64,000 bases of DNA from an uncultured Flavobacteriaceae bacterium (GCA_905182575.1 CAJJCA010000002.1:35124-99123); one strand, 5' to 3'. Shown: positions 53,861 through 61,853, counted from the stretch's first letter. Program-made: numbers and translations. Notes: generated by a model from the sequence alone, not told the origin.

Positions 53861-53986
53861 CAGGAAACTTTAAAAATGGTAAATTATTCCTATTTAATGA
53901 TGAATTTACCAACTACAATGATGCGCCTATTGGCATAAAAACAATTAAATTATTAAATAAACTAGGCTATCAAGTTGTTATCTTTT

Positions 53987-54706
53987 ATGACCCAACAATG
54001 TGCCCCACCCATCCACCCACTGGTAATTGGTCATCGAGGCGCTCGAGGACATGTTGCCGAAAACACTTTACCTTCGATTAAAAAGGCGATGGAGCTCGGG
54101 GTTGATGGCATAGAGATTGATGTTTTTCGCTGTGCTTCGGGAGAATTGGTTGTTTTTCACGACAGGACACTAGATCGGCTGACGGACAAAAAAGGCCCTA
54201 TCGAAAACTTGACATTAGACGACATAAGAAAGATCGACGTATTGGAGGGGTACTCAATTCCTACGCTTGATGAGGTCTTGGATTTGATCGCGGGTCAAGT
54301 CTTTTTAAACATAGAATTGAAGGGAATTAATACGGCCATTTTAACGGATAGCCTTTTAAAAACAAAATTTGAAAAAGGAATTTGGAATTCAGATAAAATC
54401 ATCATTTCCAGTTTTAATTGGAAGGAGCTCGAAATCTTTTATGAGGTGAACAAGCAAGTTCCGATTGCCATATTAACAGACGATGATCCTTTGGATGCGC
54501 TTCAAATTGCGCAGCAAGTAGCTGCTGCTGCAATCAATCCAAATTACAAAACCTTGACAGCAGAAAATGTTTCTAAAATTCAAAAAGAAGGGTACAAGGT
54601 ATATCCTTGGACGGTGAATGAAAAAGAAGCGATCCATGCAATGATTGCTTTTGGCGTGGAGGGAATTATCACGGACTTTCCAGAGCGAGTGCGCACGAGC
54701 AAATAA
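53987..54706 (+). CDS. ugpQ: Glycerophosphodiester phosphodiesterase
   Basis: Cytoplasmic GDPD-family enzyme of 239 aa from ATG 53987, releasing glycerol-3-phosphate from deacylated phospholipids. LVIGHRGARGHVAENTLPSIKKAMELGVDGIEIDVFRC has the HRGxxxxxPENT metal and catalytic set, VFHDRTLDRLTDKKG the second His, and FLNIELKG the third metal ligand. No signal peptide. The TTG at 53975 is a less likely start. Confidence 0.91.
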   Translation: MTQQCAPPIHPLVIGHRGARGHVAENTLPSIKKAMELGVDGIEIDVFRCASGELVVFHDRTLDRLTDKKGPIENLTLDDIRKIDVLEGYSIPTLDEVLDLIAGQVFLNIELKGINTAILTDSLLKTKFEKGIWNSDKIIISSFNWKELEIFYEVNKQVPIAILTDDDPLDALQIAQQVAAAAINPNYKTLTAENVSKIQKEGYKVYPWTVNEKEAIHAMIAFGVEGIITDFPERVRTSK

Positions 54707-54717
54707 GGTTTAAAACG

Positions 54718-54843
54718 TTATTTACCTCTTCCTACTTTTTTCACTTGTGTTGATTTTCCAAATCCTTTTGAAGATTGTTTCCCCTTTATTTTAGGAGTTT
54801 CGGTATTCTTAACTTTGCTGTTTCCAAAAAACTTGCTGCTCAT
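54718..54843 (-). CDS. Small basic conserved protein (41 aa)
   Basis: 41-aa ORF not in the track: starts MSSKFFGNSKVKNTETPKIKG and ends KSTQVKKVGRGK. It is strongly basic and glycine/serine-rich without a hydrophobic stretch, reminiscent of small ribosome- or RNA-associated proteins. I recall similar SKFFGN-starting short proteins in flavobacterial genomes but cannot assign a function. Convergent with ugpQ 12 bp away. Confidence 0.5.
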   Translation of the reverse strand: MSSKFFGNSKVKNTETPKIKGKQSSKGFGKSTQVKKVGRGK

Positions 54844-54958
54844 TGTTTTATTTTTTATAAAGCTAATTAAGATAAATTAAACTTCCTATTGATTTAACCT
54901 TTATGGCAAATGCTGATTCAATAATCAACGCGAACGCTGCATCTCATGTTTTCGGCTT

Positions 54959-55312
54959 CTAGTTTCTATAAGAAAACAGAAAGTTATTGTAAAAAAGAAA
55001 TGCATTGACCAAAGCATAAAAAATTGCGGGTAACATTTTAAATAAATCGTCCTGAATTTTAATCCTAACAAGAACAGCCACCATCATCATTGCCGTTAAT
55101 GCAAACGAAGCGACCAGCATTATGCTGGGTAGAAACAGCCCCACAATCAAGCCCAATCCGCCAAGAAACTGAAGACTCCCAATGGAATACCGATGTTTTA
55201 GATAGCCCCAACGATCATATTCGGCGATCATTTTTTTGGACTTAAAAGAAGCGATACCGTAAAAAATAAATGAAATCCCTGAAAAAAAACTTAGTATAAT
55301 GTTTATGGTCAT
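54959..55312 (-). CDS. DoxX family membrane protein
   Basis: 117-aa four-helix DoxX-like protein: IILSFFSGISFIFYGIASF, an RHRYSIGSLQFLGGLGLIVGLFLPS helix pair, ASFALTAMMMVAVLVRIKIQDD and FYALVNAFLFYN. The family includes quinol-linked and stress-related membrane proteins; no exact role can be given. Follows a paralogous gene 16 bp upstream on the same strand. Confidence 0.78.
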   Translation of the reverse strand: MTINIILSFFSGISFIFYGIASFKSKKMIAEYDRWGYLKHRYSIGSLQFLGGLGLIVGLFLPSIMLVASFALTAMMMVAVLVRIKIQDDLFKMLPAIFYALVNAFLFYNNFLFSYRN

Positions 55313-55328
55313 TGGCTAAATTAGCTTC

Positions 55329-55661
55329 TCAATTGACAGCGGCAATAAACAACGATAAAATTAAAAAAACTAAAGAAGGAATGTATTTAGTCAAAGGGTT
55401 TTTCACTTTTACGTGCGCCAATTGTGCACAAAACATAAAAAAAGCCATGCCTAATGAAGAAAAAAGAACCAAACCAGGGTAGAAAACCCCTGCAATTAAT
55501 AAAGCAGAAAGAGAAATTTTAGAAGCTCCAACCATATTTCTGACCAAATCAGAAAGGCCATATTGTTTGAATTCCTTTATGATGTTGTCAAACCTAAAAA
55601 CCCAAACGTAAAGTACTGATAGTGATACAACTAATTGGGCTGCGATTGTAATTTTATCCAT
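55329..55661 (-). CDS. DoxX family membrane protein (paralogue)
   Basis: 110-aa protein with four hydrophobic segments (ITIAAQLVVSLSVLYVWVFRF, GASKISLSALLIAGVFYPGLVLF, GMAFFMFCAQLAHVKVK, PSLVFLILSLFIAAVN) and the same fold and length as its downstream neighbour. The two probably arose by tandem duplication and are co-transcribed. Confidence 0.76.
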   Translation of the reverse strand: MDKITIAAQLVVSLSVLYVWVFRFDNIIKEFKQYGLSDLVRNMVGASKISLSALLIAGVFYPGLVLFSSLGMAFFMFCAQLAHVKVKNPLTKYIPSLVFLILSLFIAAVN

Positions 55662-55909
55662 GATTTAAAAATAAATATCATACCTAAGATACAACAATTT
55701 GGCATAGTAAGCAGTGGTAATAGTTTTTGATGACTTAAAAACAAACAACCACGACAAAACTTTTGAAGAAAAAGAAAAAAACTGATCCTGACCCAACTAT
55801 TTTTTAGCGCCAAAGAATCTTATTTTTGTGATTAACTAACACATAAGTGATTAGATTTTAACTAAATTTGTCGAAATTAATAAGCACAATAAGTTATACA
55901 TCTTATTAC

Positions 55910-55983
55910 GGGGATGTAGCTCAGTTGGCTAGAGCGCTTGACTGGCAGTCAAGAGGTCGTGGGTTCGAATCCCATCTTCTCCA
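55910..55983 (+). tRNA. tRNA-Ala (GGC)
   Basis: 74-nt cloverleaf: D-arm GCTCAGTTGGCTAGAGC, anticodon stem CTTGA/TCAAG with loop CTGGCAG (anticodon GGC), T-arm GTGGGTTCGAATCCCAT, acceptor with G3:U70, the tRNA-Ala identity pair. One U6-U67 mismatch. Its 3' end is the likely integration target of the adjacent element. Confidence 0.95.
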
Positions 55984-56105
55984 CTCAAGTAATCACCGCT
56001 ACACTACAGACTTTAAATCAAAGGTCGTGCCACCTTAATTTAAGTTTGTGAGACATTTTACATACCTTTTTTGTGAGAATTATGTGAGAATGTATAACTT
56101 TGGAT

Positions 56106-57468
56106 ATGGCAATTCAAAAAGATGCATTATCAATTAAGTGGTATTTAGATGATCGGAAGATTAGATTTGAGGCCAGATTCTGCATTTTGTACAGCTCCTC
56201 TTAAAATTACACTCTATCACAGAAAGACTGGCGCGCGAAAACATATTCATGCAAATGAGTTTTTTACACGTGGGGAATGGGATAGCATAAGCCAGATAAA
56301 TACTTCTGCCCCTCCAAATGATGCAACTAAAAAACAGATTCAGCGTAAAGCCAACCTTGATGCTACAATTTCTAGGGTTAGATCTTTCAACAGCCCTGAC
56401 ATTCAAAGCTTGAGTCAGTTCATGCAGTTACTGACCGGCCCCGTTCTTTCCAACAGCTTAGGCCCGGCATATTTGTTTCAAATCTTTGACGCTTTTACAC
56501 AAACAAAAAACAATCCCTCCACTCGAGTCTGGTATGAAAGTGCGCGGAAAAAGTTTTATGAGTTTACAATGGTTCACATAAAAGGTAAAGACCCCTCCAA
56601 GTTTTTGGTAGCGGATCTTAATAAACGCTATATAGATTCTTTTAAATATTGGTATCAAGACCAGGATAAAAATAATTCAAGGGATGCTGCCTATTCATAT
56701 TTAAGAGGATTAAGGGGCGCTTTAAACTGGGCTATGAGACCCAAAACCAATAATAAGCCGAAGTACATTAAAAGGAGTCAAAACATTTTTTATACTGATA
56801 AAATAGTAATTCCAGAAGCTAAGAGGAGAGCTGAAAAACTTACTTTAAGTGAGTTTGAGTTTAAGCTGTTTCTTACAGTTGAAGCTTTATCTAAAGAAGA
56901 AGAAAGAGCTAAGGATCTTCAATTATTTATGTTCTTGTTTGACGGGATCCGGATCGGGGATGTAATGCGCTTGGAGCGAAGTGAAATTGAGGTACGCGAT
57001 GGTATTACATATTTAAATTTTAATCCTAAGAAAACGGATCAATACAATAAAGATGCAAGGGTTGAGATAACACCACAGCTGCAACATATAATGGATAGAT
57101 GGCCTGGAGACGATAAATATGTTTTTGATATTCTTTCACAGGACATGAACGAAGAAACGATTAGCAGAAAAATAAAGTCTAAAACAAGTACAATCAATAG
57201 AAACCTAAAAAAACTAAGCGATAGATGCGGATTAGAAAGGCGAATTTCAACCTATTCTGCTAGATACTCAATGAACCACTATTTATTGAGTAAAGGCTAC
57301 GCAACTAAAGGGCAACTATCCGCAATGATGGTAAACTCTCCAAAGGTTAGCGAAGGGTATTTTTCAGCTCGAGAGGAGAAATTTGGAATTCAAAGAAAGC
57401 TCGGAAACATTCTTGAACCAGAAGATGATGAAAAGATTAAAAAACAAAAAAGTGGAAGCAACCCGTGA
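56106..57468 (+). CDS. Tyrosine recombinase (integrase), N-terminal frameshift
   Basis: Bacteroidota-type phage/ICE integrase of about 454 aa. The ATG at 56106 gives MAIQKDALSIKWYLDDR, then the frame shifts near 56150 into RLDLRPDSAFCTAPLKITLYHRKTGARKHI, the N-terminal arm-binding domain. A SAM-like core-binding domain spans ~110-220. Catalytic elements: LFDGIRIGDVMRLERSEI (Arg I), NFNPKKTDQYN (Lys), ISTYSARYSMNHYLL (Tyr-Ser-Ala-Arg, with Tyr in place of the usual His/Arg-His) and VSEGYFS (nucleophile). It lies 123 bp after tRNA-Ala, the likely att gene. Confidence 0.92.
57452..57466 (+). repeat. 15-bp direct repeat, copy 1
   Basis: GTGGAAGCAACCCGT overlapping the last codons of the integrase. 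An identical copy lies 185 bp downstream at 57637; both follow an A-rich run. Candidate arm-type integrase sites or a footprint of local duplication. Confidence 0.75.
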
Positions 57469-57636
57469 GTAGTGAATACTACTAGTAGACGAGTTATAAA
57501 CAAAAAATAAAGTTTATTAACATGATTTTTTTTAATTGATATGGATAAACTTTGAAGCGAATCCTTTTGCAAAACAAATAAAATAATGAGATTAGCAGCA
57601 TGAAATGTGACTTTTAAAATCACAGCATAAAAAAAG

Positions 57637-57651
57637 GTGGAAGCAACCCGT
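57637..57651 (+). repeat. 15-bp direct repeat, copy 2
   Basis: Second exact copy of GTGGAAGCAACCCGT, in the gap between the integrase and the HTH gene. Confidence 0.75.
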
Positions 57652-57669
57652 AAGGAAACCAACACCCTT

Positions 57670-57698
57670 AGTATCTAAATTTTGACGGTCTAGATACT
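57670..57698. promoter_or_regulatory. Inverted repeat, operator candidate
   Basis: AGTATCTA and TAGATACT separated by 13 bp, 65 bp before the HTH gene. An 8-bp dyad without a T-run, so more like an operator for the HTH protein than a terminator. Inference only. Confidence 0.45.
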
Positions 57699-57762
57699 CA
57701 AAGGTAAAAAAAGTTTTTTGAAGGTTGCCAAAGCAATTCATTAATTTAATTTTTTTTACAAA

Positions 57763-58101
57763 ATGAGTAAAGTAATTACAACAATCGAAACCACTCCTGA
57801 GGAGTTAGTTTCAAAACTAGCAAAAGTCATCGATCAGAGGATCGAGACACTTCACAATCAAAACAATGTTGCCGAGAAGCCGGTTAAAGTGCCGGAGGTT
57901 TCTCAGTTCCTGGGGAACTCTCAAAATTGGACAAGACGAGAAGCTAAAGCCGGTCGCCTTCCCGCGCACCGGAATACCATCCACGGAGATTTTTATTTCT
58001 TTTTCAGTGAGATCGTTGCTTGGATTAAAAAGGGAAGAATTGTTTCAACCGCTGAGATTAAGGAAAAAGCAGAAATGTATGCTAACTCTAAAACCTTTTA
58101 A
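57763..58101 (+). CDS. Helix-turn-helix (excisionase/AlpA-like) protein
   Basis: 112 aa. Residues 1-40 are helical and acidic; residues 45-95 (VKVPEVSQFLGNSQNWTRREAKAGRLPAHRNTIHGDFYFFFSEIVAWIKKGRI) form a MerR/Xis-type winged HTH used by element excisionases and AlpA-like activators. The divergence from integrase and the nearby dyad suggest it controls excision or the downstream replication genes. The exact role is inferred. Confidence 0.8.
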   Translation: MSKVITTIETTPEELVSKLAKVIDQRIETLHNQNNVAEKPVKVPEVSQFLGNSQNWTRREAKAGRLPAHRNTIHGDFYFFFSEIVAWIKKGRIVSTAEIKEKAEMYANSKTF

Positions 58102-58103
58102 TC

Positions 58104-58271
58104 ATGGAAAAGACATTATTTAGACTACAATTTGACACTTCAGATCAACTAGAAGACATTAAAAAAGAGACACTTTTTAAAATCATATACATTACCGAAC
58201 CTAGACACAATTTAGGGTATTACCAACCAGGCGAAGTCATTTGCGCGCTCAATCAAACAACTGCGGCATGA
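58104..58271 (+). CDS. Small ORF translationally coupled to the ATPase (55 aa)
   Basis: 55-aa ORF not listed in the track: MEKTLFRLQFDTSDQLEDIKK to GEVICALNQTTAA. It starts 2 bp after the HTH stop and ends with an ATGA overlap onto the ATPase start, so it is likely translated. No known domain; could be a small accessory or anti-repressor peptide. Confidence 0.6.
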   Translation: MEKTLFRLQFDTSDQLEDIKKETLFKIIYITEPRHNLGYYQPGEVICALNQTTAA

Positions 58272-59269
58272 GCGATAAAAACAAAACTCCAGAGGCTGTA
58301 AATCAGTTTCTGGAGGATAAACAGACCATCGCTGAAAAAGAAGTATATGAAACTCCAGAGGGTTGGGTTAGCGCATATGAACTTTACAAAAGAAAAACAA
58401 AGGACTATGATTATTTAATAGATGACTTGTTTTTAAAATCTGGTATAAGTACAGTCTATGGTGTAGAGGACACTGGGAAATCACAATTAGCATTATTTCT
58501 GCTTTTAAGCGTGGTTTCTGGCAAAGACTTTCTAGGACTTAAGATTAACGCTAAACATAAGCGAGCACTGCTTATAACTACCGAGGATCAAGAAGAAGAT
58601 GTCGCGGTAAGGCTTAATAATATGGTAGATAATTCAGATTATTTAGCAGAGAATTTATCTAGAATTGATACCAGGTACACCGCCAAGGACATTACAAAAA
58701 GTCTTGAGGATTATATTAAAACAAGAAAAGTTGATTTGGTGGTCATTGACTGTTTCGGTGATATTTTCCCACATGACATGAAGATGCTCAATCACACAAG
58801 GGTTTGGCTTCAGGATTTCTACGAGTTAACCACTAAGCATAAGTTTCATTTGATGTTCGTGCATCACTCAAAGAAAGACTCTGAAGATAAATTACCACAC
58901 AAAAGTAATTGCTCCGGTGTCGGTTTAACTGCTAAAGGAAGAACTGCTATTGAGTTTAGAAAAGATCCTGAGGATTTGGACAAAAGACATATCTGTATTG
59001 TTAAGGCAAATTTTCTGTCTGAAGAAAAAAAACAAGACAGTATTGAAATCAAATTTGATCATGGGAATTTTATAAAAACTGGAAATAAACAGTTCGATAT
59101 GTTACTCGTTTCTAAAGATGAAAAGGACATACTTCAAAACAATGTTTTGGAGATGAAAAACAAGGGAAAGAACCAAGATGAAATAGCCGAAAAATTGGAC
59201 TTAAAACAGTACCAAGTTTCCAGGATTTTAAAGCGCGCTAAACATCAAGAAAAATACAGTGAAAAATAG
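58268..59269 (+). CDS. AAA ATPase, RepA/DnaB-like helicase family
   Basis: About 333 aa from ATG 58268 (the track TTG start at 58241 lies inside the coupled small ORF). GISTVYGVEDTGKSQLALFLLLSVVSG is a Walker A (GxxxxGKS), KVDLVVIDCFGDIFP a Walker B, and MFVHHSKKDSEDK the sensor. C-terminal NVLEMKNKGKNQDEIAEKLDLKQYQVSRILKRAKHQ is a resolvase-like HTH for origin recognition. This family acts as a hexameric RepA-like replicative helicase on mobile elements. Sits just before the repeat cluster and the primase. Confidence 0.85.
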   Translation: MSDKNKTPEAVNQFLEDKQTIAEKEVYETPEGWVSAYELYKRKTKDYDYLIDDLFLKSGISTVYGVEDTGKSQLALFLLLSVVSGKDFLGLKINAKHKRALLITTEDQEEDVAVRLNNMVDNSDYLAENLSRIDTRYTAKDITKSLEDYIKTRKVDLVVIDCFGDIFPHDMKMLNHTRVWLQDFYELTTKHKFHLMFVHHSKKDSEDKLPHKSNCSGVGLTAKGRTAIEFRKDPEDLDKRHICIVKANFLSEEKKQDSIEIKFDHGNFIKTGNKQFDMLLVSKDEKDILQNNVLEMKNKGKNQDEIAEKLDLKQYQVSRILKRAKHQEKYSEK

Positions 59270-59284
59270 CTAAAAAAGGCAAAA

Positions 59285-59390
59285 TATGCAGTATGCAGAC
59301 TCCTAGGGGAATGCATATTGCATATGCACCTGCATATGCACTTGCATATAATTGAAATACAGCAAGTTACAAAGTATGCAGTGCTTGCAT
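59285..59390 (+). repeat. Iteron-like GCATAT repeat cluster, candidate origin
   Basis: Tandem TATGCAG TATGCAG (59285-59298), then ATGCATATTGCATATGCACC and TGCATATGCACTTGCATAT (59311-59349), then TATGCAGTGCTTGCAT (59375-59390). Palindromic TGCATATGCA units about 12-14 bp apart, in the gap between a RepA-like ATPase and a primase, and ending at the primase start. Typical of an iteron origin, but it could also be an operator array. Confidence 0.65.
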
Positions 59391-59404
59391 AAAAAACACC
59401 CCCT

Positions 59405-60484
59405 ATGCATAATTTAAATCACTCAGAAAATAACGACCAAAAAGAGGCAAATATTCGACAACTTTTTGACTCTATTTTGACAGGAAAAATCACGAAATCT
59501 GGAGCTCTAAAAAATGGAGTTAAATGGTACAAATCAAATTGTCCTTTACCGGGTCATTTAGACAAAAATCCGAGCTTCAATTTTAACTACTCTGGAGGAT
59601 GGACTTGTTTCGCTTGCAACAAAAAAGGAGATGCTGTTTTACTTGCAAAAGAGTTAAATCTTGATCCAAAACCATATTACAATAATTCAACTGATCAAAT
59701 GGGCTTGATAAGCCTACCTAGATTTGACGATAGAGGCCCTTTAAAGGTTGCTCACAGAAACGAATATAAATATGTAGAGGATATAACATATTTTAGAAAA
59801 ACGCTTAATAAAGAGCTTTACAATAAGAATAATTTAGCACTCTATTACAAGAAAAAATTTGGTAAAAATGCAGCGCTTTTAATTCTTGGTCAATACCTTA
59901 TTGGAACTGGAAATAATGGATCAGCGATATATTGGTACGCGGATTATAACAATAACCTTTGCCTAAGTAAAACCATGCAATACGACCGAAATGGTCATAA
60001 AAACGGCCTTGTCACTACTGACTATTATGGCATACCAGACAGGAATCGAAAAAAACCTTTGTATGGCGAATGGCTTGCAAGAAAATATAAAAAGTCTATC
60101 TGTATTCACGAATCAGAAAAGACAGCGAGCGTCATGAGTATTTATGATCGATCCAAAGTTCATTTAGCGACAGGCGGTGTTTCATACCTAGATCTAGAGG
60201 CATTGAATGTTTATGGAAACAGGGAGCTCATTTTTTATCCAGATGTTGATGCTCATCAAAAATGGTGTGACCTAGTAAAAAAGATTAAACCCAAGAAAGG
60301 TCAAAACATTGAAGTACAAGACACCTCGATGTTATGGGAGTTAGATAATTTAGATGTTCCACCAAAAGGAGATTGTGCAGACTACCATTTTGATAATGTG
60401 GACATAAGGTATGATCCAGAGTGGAACAATTGGCTAAAAGAAAACCAACATTTAGTTGGGCCTATGGGGTTGAGTAGGAATTAG
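59405..60484 (+). CDS. CHC2-type primase with Toprim-like region
   Basis: 359-aa element primase. Zinc-finger signature CPLPGHLDKNPSFNFNYSGGWTCFACNKKGDAVLLAKEL (C-x4-H...C-x2-C) at residues ~40-80 as in DnaG. The C-terminal half (KSICIHESEKTASVMSIYDRSKVHLATGGVS and LIFYPDVDAHQKWCDL) has the ESEKTA and DVD acidic elements of a Toprim domain; I recall DUF6371 for this Bacteroidota type. Would synthesise primers for the element. Ends convergent on the 32-aa ORF. Confidence 0.85.
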   Translation: MHNLNHSENNDQKEANIRQLFDSILTGKITKSGALKNGVKWYKSNCPLPGHLDKNPSFNFNYSGGWTCFACNKKGDAVLLAKELNLDPKPYYNNSTDQMGLISLPRFDDRGPLKVAHRNEYKYVEDITYFRKTLNKELYNKNNLALYYKKKFGKNAALLILGQYLIGTGNNGSAIYWYADYNNNLCLSKTMQYDRNGHKNGLVTTDYYGIPDRNRKKPLYGEWLARKYKKSICIHESEKTASVMSIYDRSKVHLATGGVSYLDLEALNVYGNRELIFYPDVDAHQKWCDLVKKIKPKKGQNIEVQDTSMLWELDNLDVPPKGDCADYHFDNVDIRYDPEWNNWLKENQHLVGPMGLSRN

Positions 60485-60579
60485 CCACGGTTGTAGATTA
60501 GCTTGTAATCGTATAATTGTGTTGCTACTAAAATATCACTATTATATTCTCTAACCGAATGAATTAAACCATCCTTCAT
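60481..60579 (-). CDS. Micro-ORF (32 aa), low support
   Basis: MKDGLIHSVREYNSDILVATQLYDYKLIYNRG, antisense and overlapping the primase stop by 4 bp. No RBS judged convincing. Together with the 29-aa ORF just upstream it could be a small two-gene unit, or chance. Confidence 0.3.
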   Translation of the reverse strand: MKDGLIHSVREYNSDILVATQLYDYKLIYNRG

Positions 60580-60597
60580 TTTAAATTAGTTTTGAGC

Positions 60598-60687
60598 TTA
60601 ATAAGCTATTGAAAGATAAATCCTGTAGGCGAGATAAACTCCTGTTACTCCCCATATCCACCAACGGTTTTTTATGTACCATTCCAT
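60598..60687 (-). CDS. Micro-ORF (29 aa) with one membrane helix, low support
   Basis: MEWYIKNRWWIWGVTGVYLAYRIYLSIAY: aromatic-rich, one predicted membrane segment (WWIWGVTGVYLAYRIYLSIAY). Resembles a toxin- or holin-like peptide in length and composition; no homologue recognised. 18 bp before the 32-aa ORF on the same strand. Confidence 0.35.
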   Translation of the reverse strand: MEWYIKNRWWIWGVTGVYLAYRIYLSIAY

Positions 60688-60834
60688 TACACTAATATAT
60701 AAACTTTATGAAGAACCACAACTATAGAAAAAATATGTTTACAATGTGTTACACTATGCATTCATATACAATATTGACTTGACTTGAGGTGGGGTTGTGT
60801 CGTATCTTAATGGTTATAATTTAAAAGATAACCA

Positions 60835-60966
60835 ATGGAATATTTAGATGAAATAATTAGCATGAGGGTCAAGCCTTCTGAAAAAGAAAAGATCAAATTA
60901 AAGGCAGCTGAACAACAAATGAAGGTCTCTTCATATATAAGGCTCAAACTCTCTGAGGACCTCTAA
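60835..60966 (+). CDS. MobC-like ribbon-helix-helix protein (43 aa)
   Basis: MEYLDEIISMRVKPSEKEKIKLKAAEQQMKVSSYIRLKLSEDL: the pattern RVKxSEKEKIKxKA...VSSYIRLKL is the RHH core of MobC/CopG relaxosome accessory proteins. Not in the track. A MobC homologue without a relaxase next to it implies a mobilization remnant or a DNA-binding regulator. The gap 60485-60834 otherwise holds only the two micro-ORFs and an A/T-rich stretch. Confidence 0.68.
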   Translation: MEYLDEIISMRVKPSEKEKIKLKAAEQQMKVSSYIRLKLSEDL

Positions 60967-61025
60967 TCATATTAAAATAATATAAAATAATATGCTCAAT
61001 AGAATGCATTATAAGAAAATTAAAG

Positions 61026-61310
61026 ATGCCGTTTAAATCTGGACACAAACTCTCGAAAGGAAGGCCAAAGGGATCAGGAAACAAAGTGTCTGAAGATCTA
61101 AAAAAACACATTGCAGATTTACTTGCCTATAAGACTGAGCGAGATTTTTCAGATCTTGATACGATGTCTCCCTATGAACGGCAGAGGTTAAAAAATGAGC
61201 TACGGAAGTACGTACACCCTACGATGAAATCTATAGAAATTGATCCGAATCCAGTAAACGAAGACGAGCCTAAAATGAGTTTAGATGAGTTCTTTAAATG
61301 GAAAGACTAG
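61026..61310 (+). CDS. GRPKGS-type phage/element protein (small terminase-like candidate)
   Basis: 94 aa: N-terminal basic MPFKSGHKLSKGRPKGSGNKVSEDLKKHIADLL with the GRPKGSxNK AT-hook-like motif common at the start of Bacteroidota phage small terminase-like or DUF5681-like proteins, then DTMSPYERQRLKNELRKYVHPTMKSIEIDPNP. No terminase large subunit is adjacent. If it is TerS, the element would be a phage satellite; otherwise a general DNA-binding protein. Confidence 0.6.
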   Translation: MPFKSGHKLSKGRPKGSGNKVSEDLKKHIADLLAYKTERDFSDLDTMSPYERQRLKNELRKYVHPTMKSIEIDPNPVNEDEPKMSLDEFFKWKD

Positions 61311-61443
61311 GTGTTTTCTGAAATATCCGCAACTGTTGGTGACACTCTTAATTTAAATCACTCAACCGACACTGGAGAAGTAGCTTTTTCATCTAATCTA
61401 ATTTATTCATACAATATACAAAACTGCTTTTAAAGCTTGTTTT

Positions 61444-61692
61444 CTATTCTCCTTTTAGCATTTTTTTAAATGCTTCTAAATCAAATTCATTACCATAAAA
61501 TAAAGTGCTCATTTTCATTATATCAGCAGCAATAAGAACCGCAGTTTTTATTTCATCTTCAGACGCTCCTAGCCTCTTTAATTCAGAAATATGATAAGGA
61601 ATACAGTATTGACATTTGGTAGCTGCAGAAGTCCCAAGTGCTATTAAATGAGCTTCTTTTTCAGCTATTACACCTTCTTTATATAGACCCAT
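61444..61692 (-). CDS. Carboxymuconolactone decarboxylase/AhpD-like protein, start unclear
   Basis: At least 82 aa; homology seems to extend upstream (VYPSSILKSADAYFKAQ precedes MGLYKEGVIAEKEAHLIAL) to about 61750 without a start codon, so the N-terminus is probably lost to a frameshift. KCQYCIPYHISELKRLGASEDEIKTAVLIAADIMKMSTL holds the CxxC of AhpD-like peroxidase/CMD enzymes (C-x2-C-x3-H). Probable thiol-based antioxidant role; not certain. Confidence 0.75.
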   Translation of the reverse strand: MGLYKEGVIAEKEAHLIALGTSAATKCQYCIPYHISELKRLGASEDEIKTAVLIAADIMKMSTLFYGNEFDLEAFKKMLKGE

Positions 61693-61853
61693 CTGAGCTT
61701 TAAAATATGCGTCAGCACTTTTCAGAATTGATGAAGGATAAACTGAATTAAACGCCTCGCTGGAGTAGTTTGCGGAGGTTTAAAAACGAATAAGTGGTTT
61801 ATTGAGAATTCAAGAATTCATGCGGAACAAATTGTAACAGCGATTTCGAAATC

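Larger units (their letters stand above)
55984..61310 (+). mobile_element. tRNA-Ala-linked integrated element with replication module
   Basis: About 5.3 kb from the tRNA 3' end to the GRPKGS protein: integrase, HTH, 55-aa ORF, AAA ATPase, repeat cluster, primase, two tiny antisense ORFs, MobC-like protein, GRPKGS protein. Gene content and long A/T-rich gaps differ from the surrounding housekeeping DNA. No relaxase, capsid, tail or transfer genes were seen. The right attachment site was not found, so the right edge is uncertain. Confidence 0.75.

Noticed and set aside
55631-55813. 60-aa ORF upstream of the DoxX pair
   Set aside because: No homology, low-complexity and overlapping the DoxX start; the 55662-55909 gap holds only A/T-rich sequence before tRNA-Ala.
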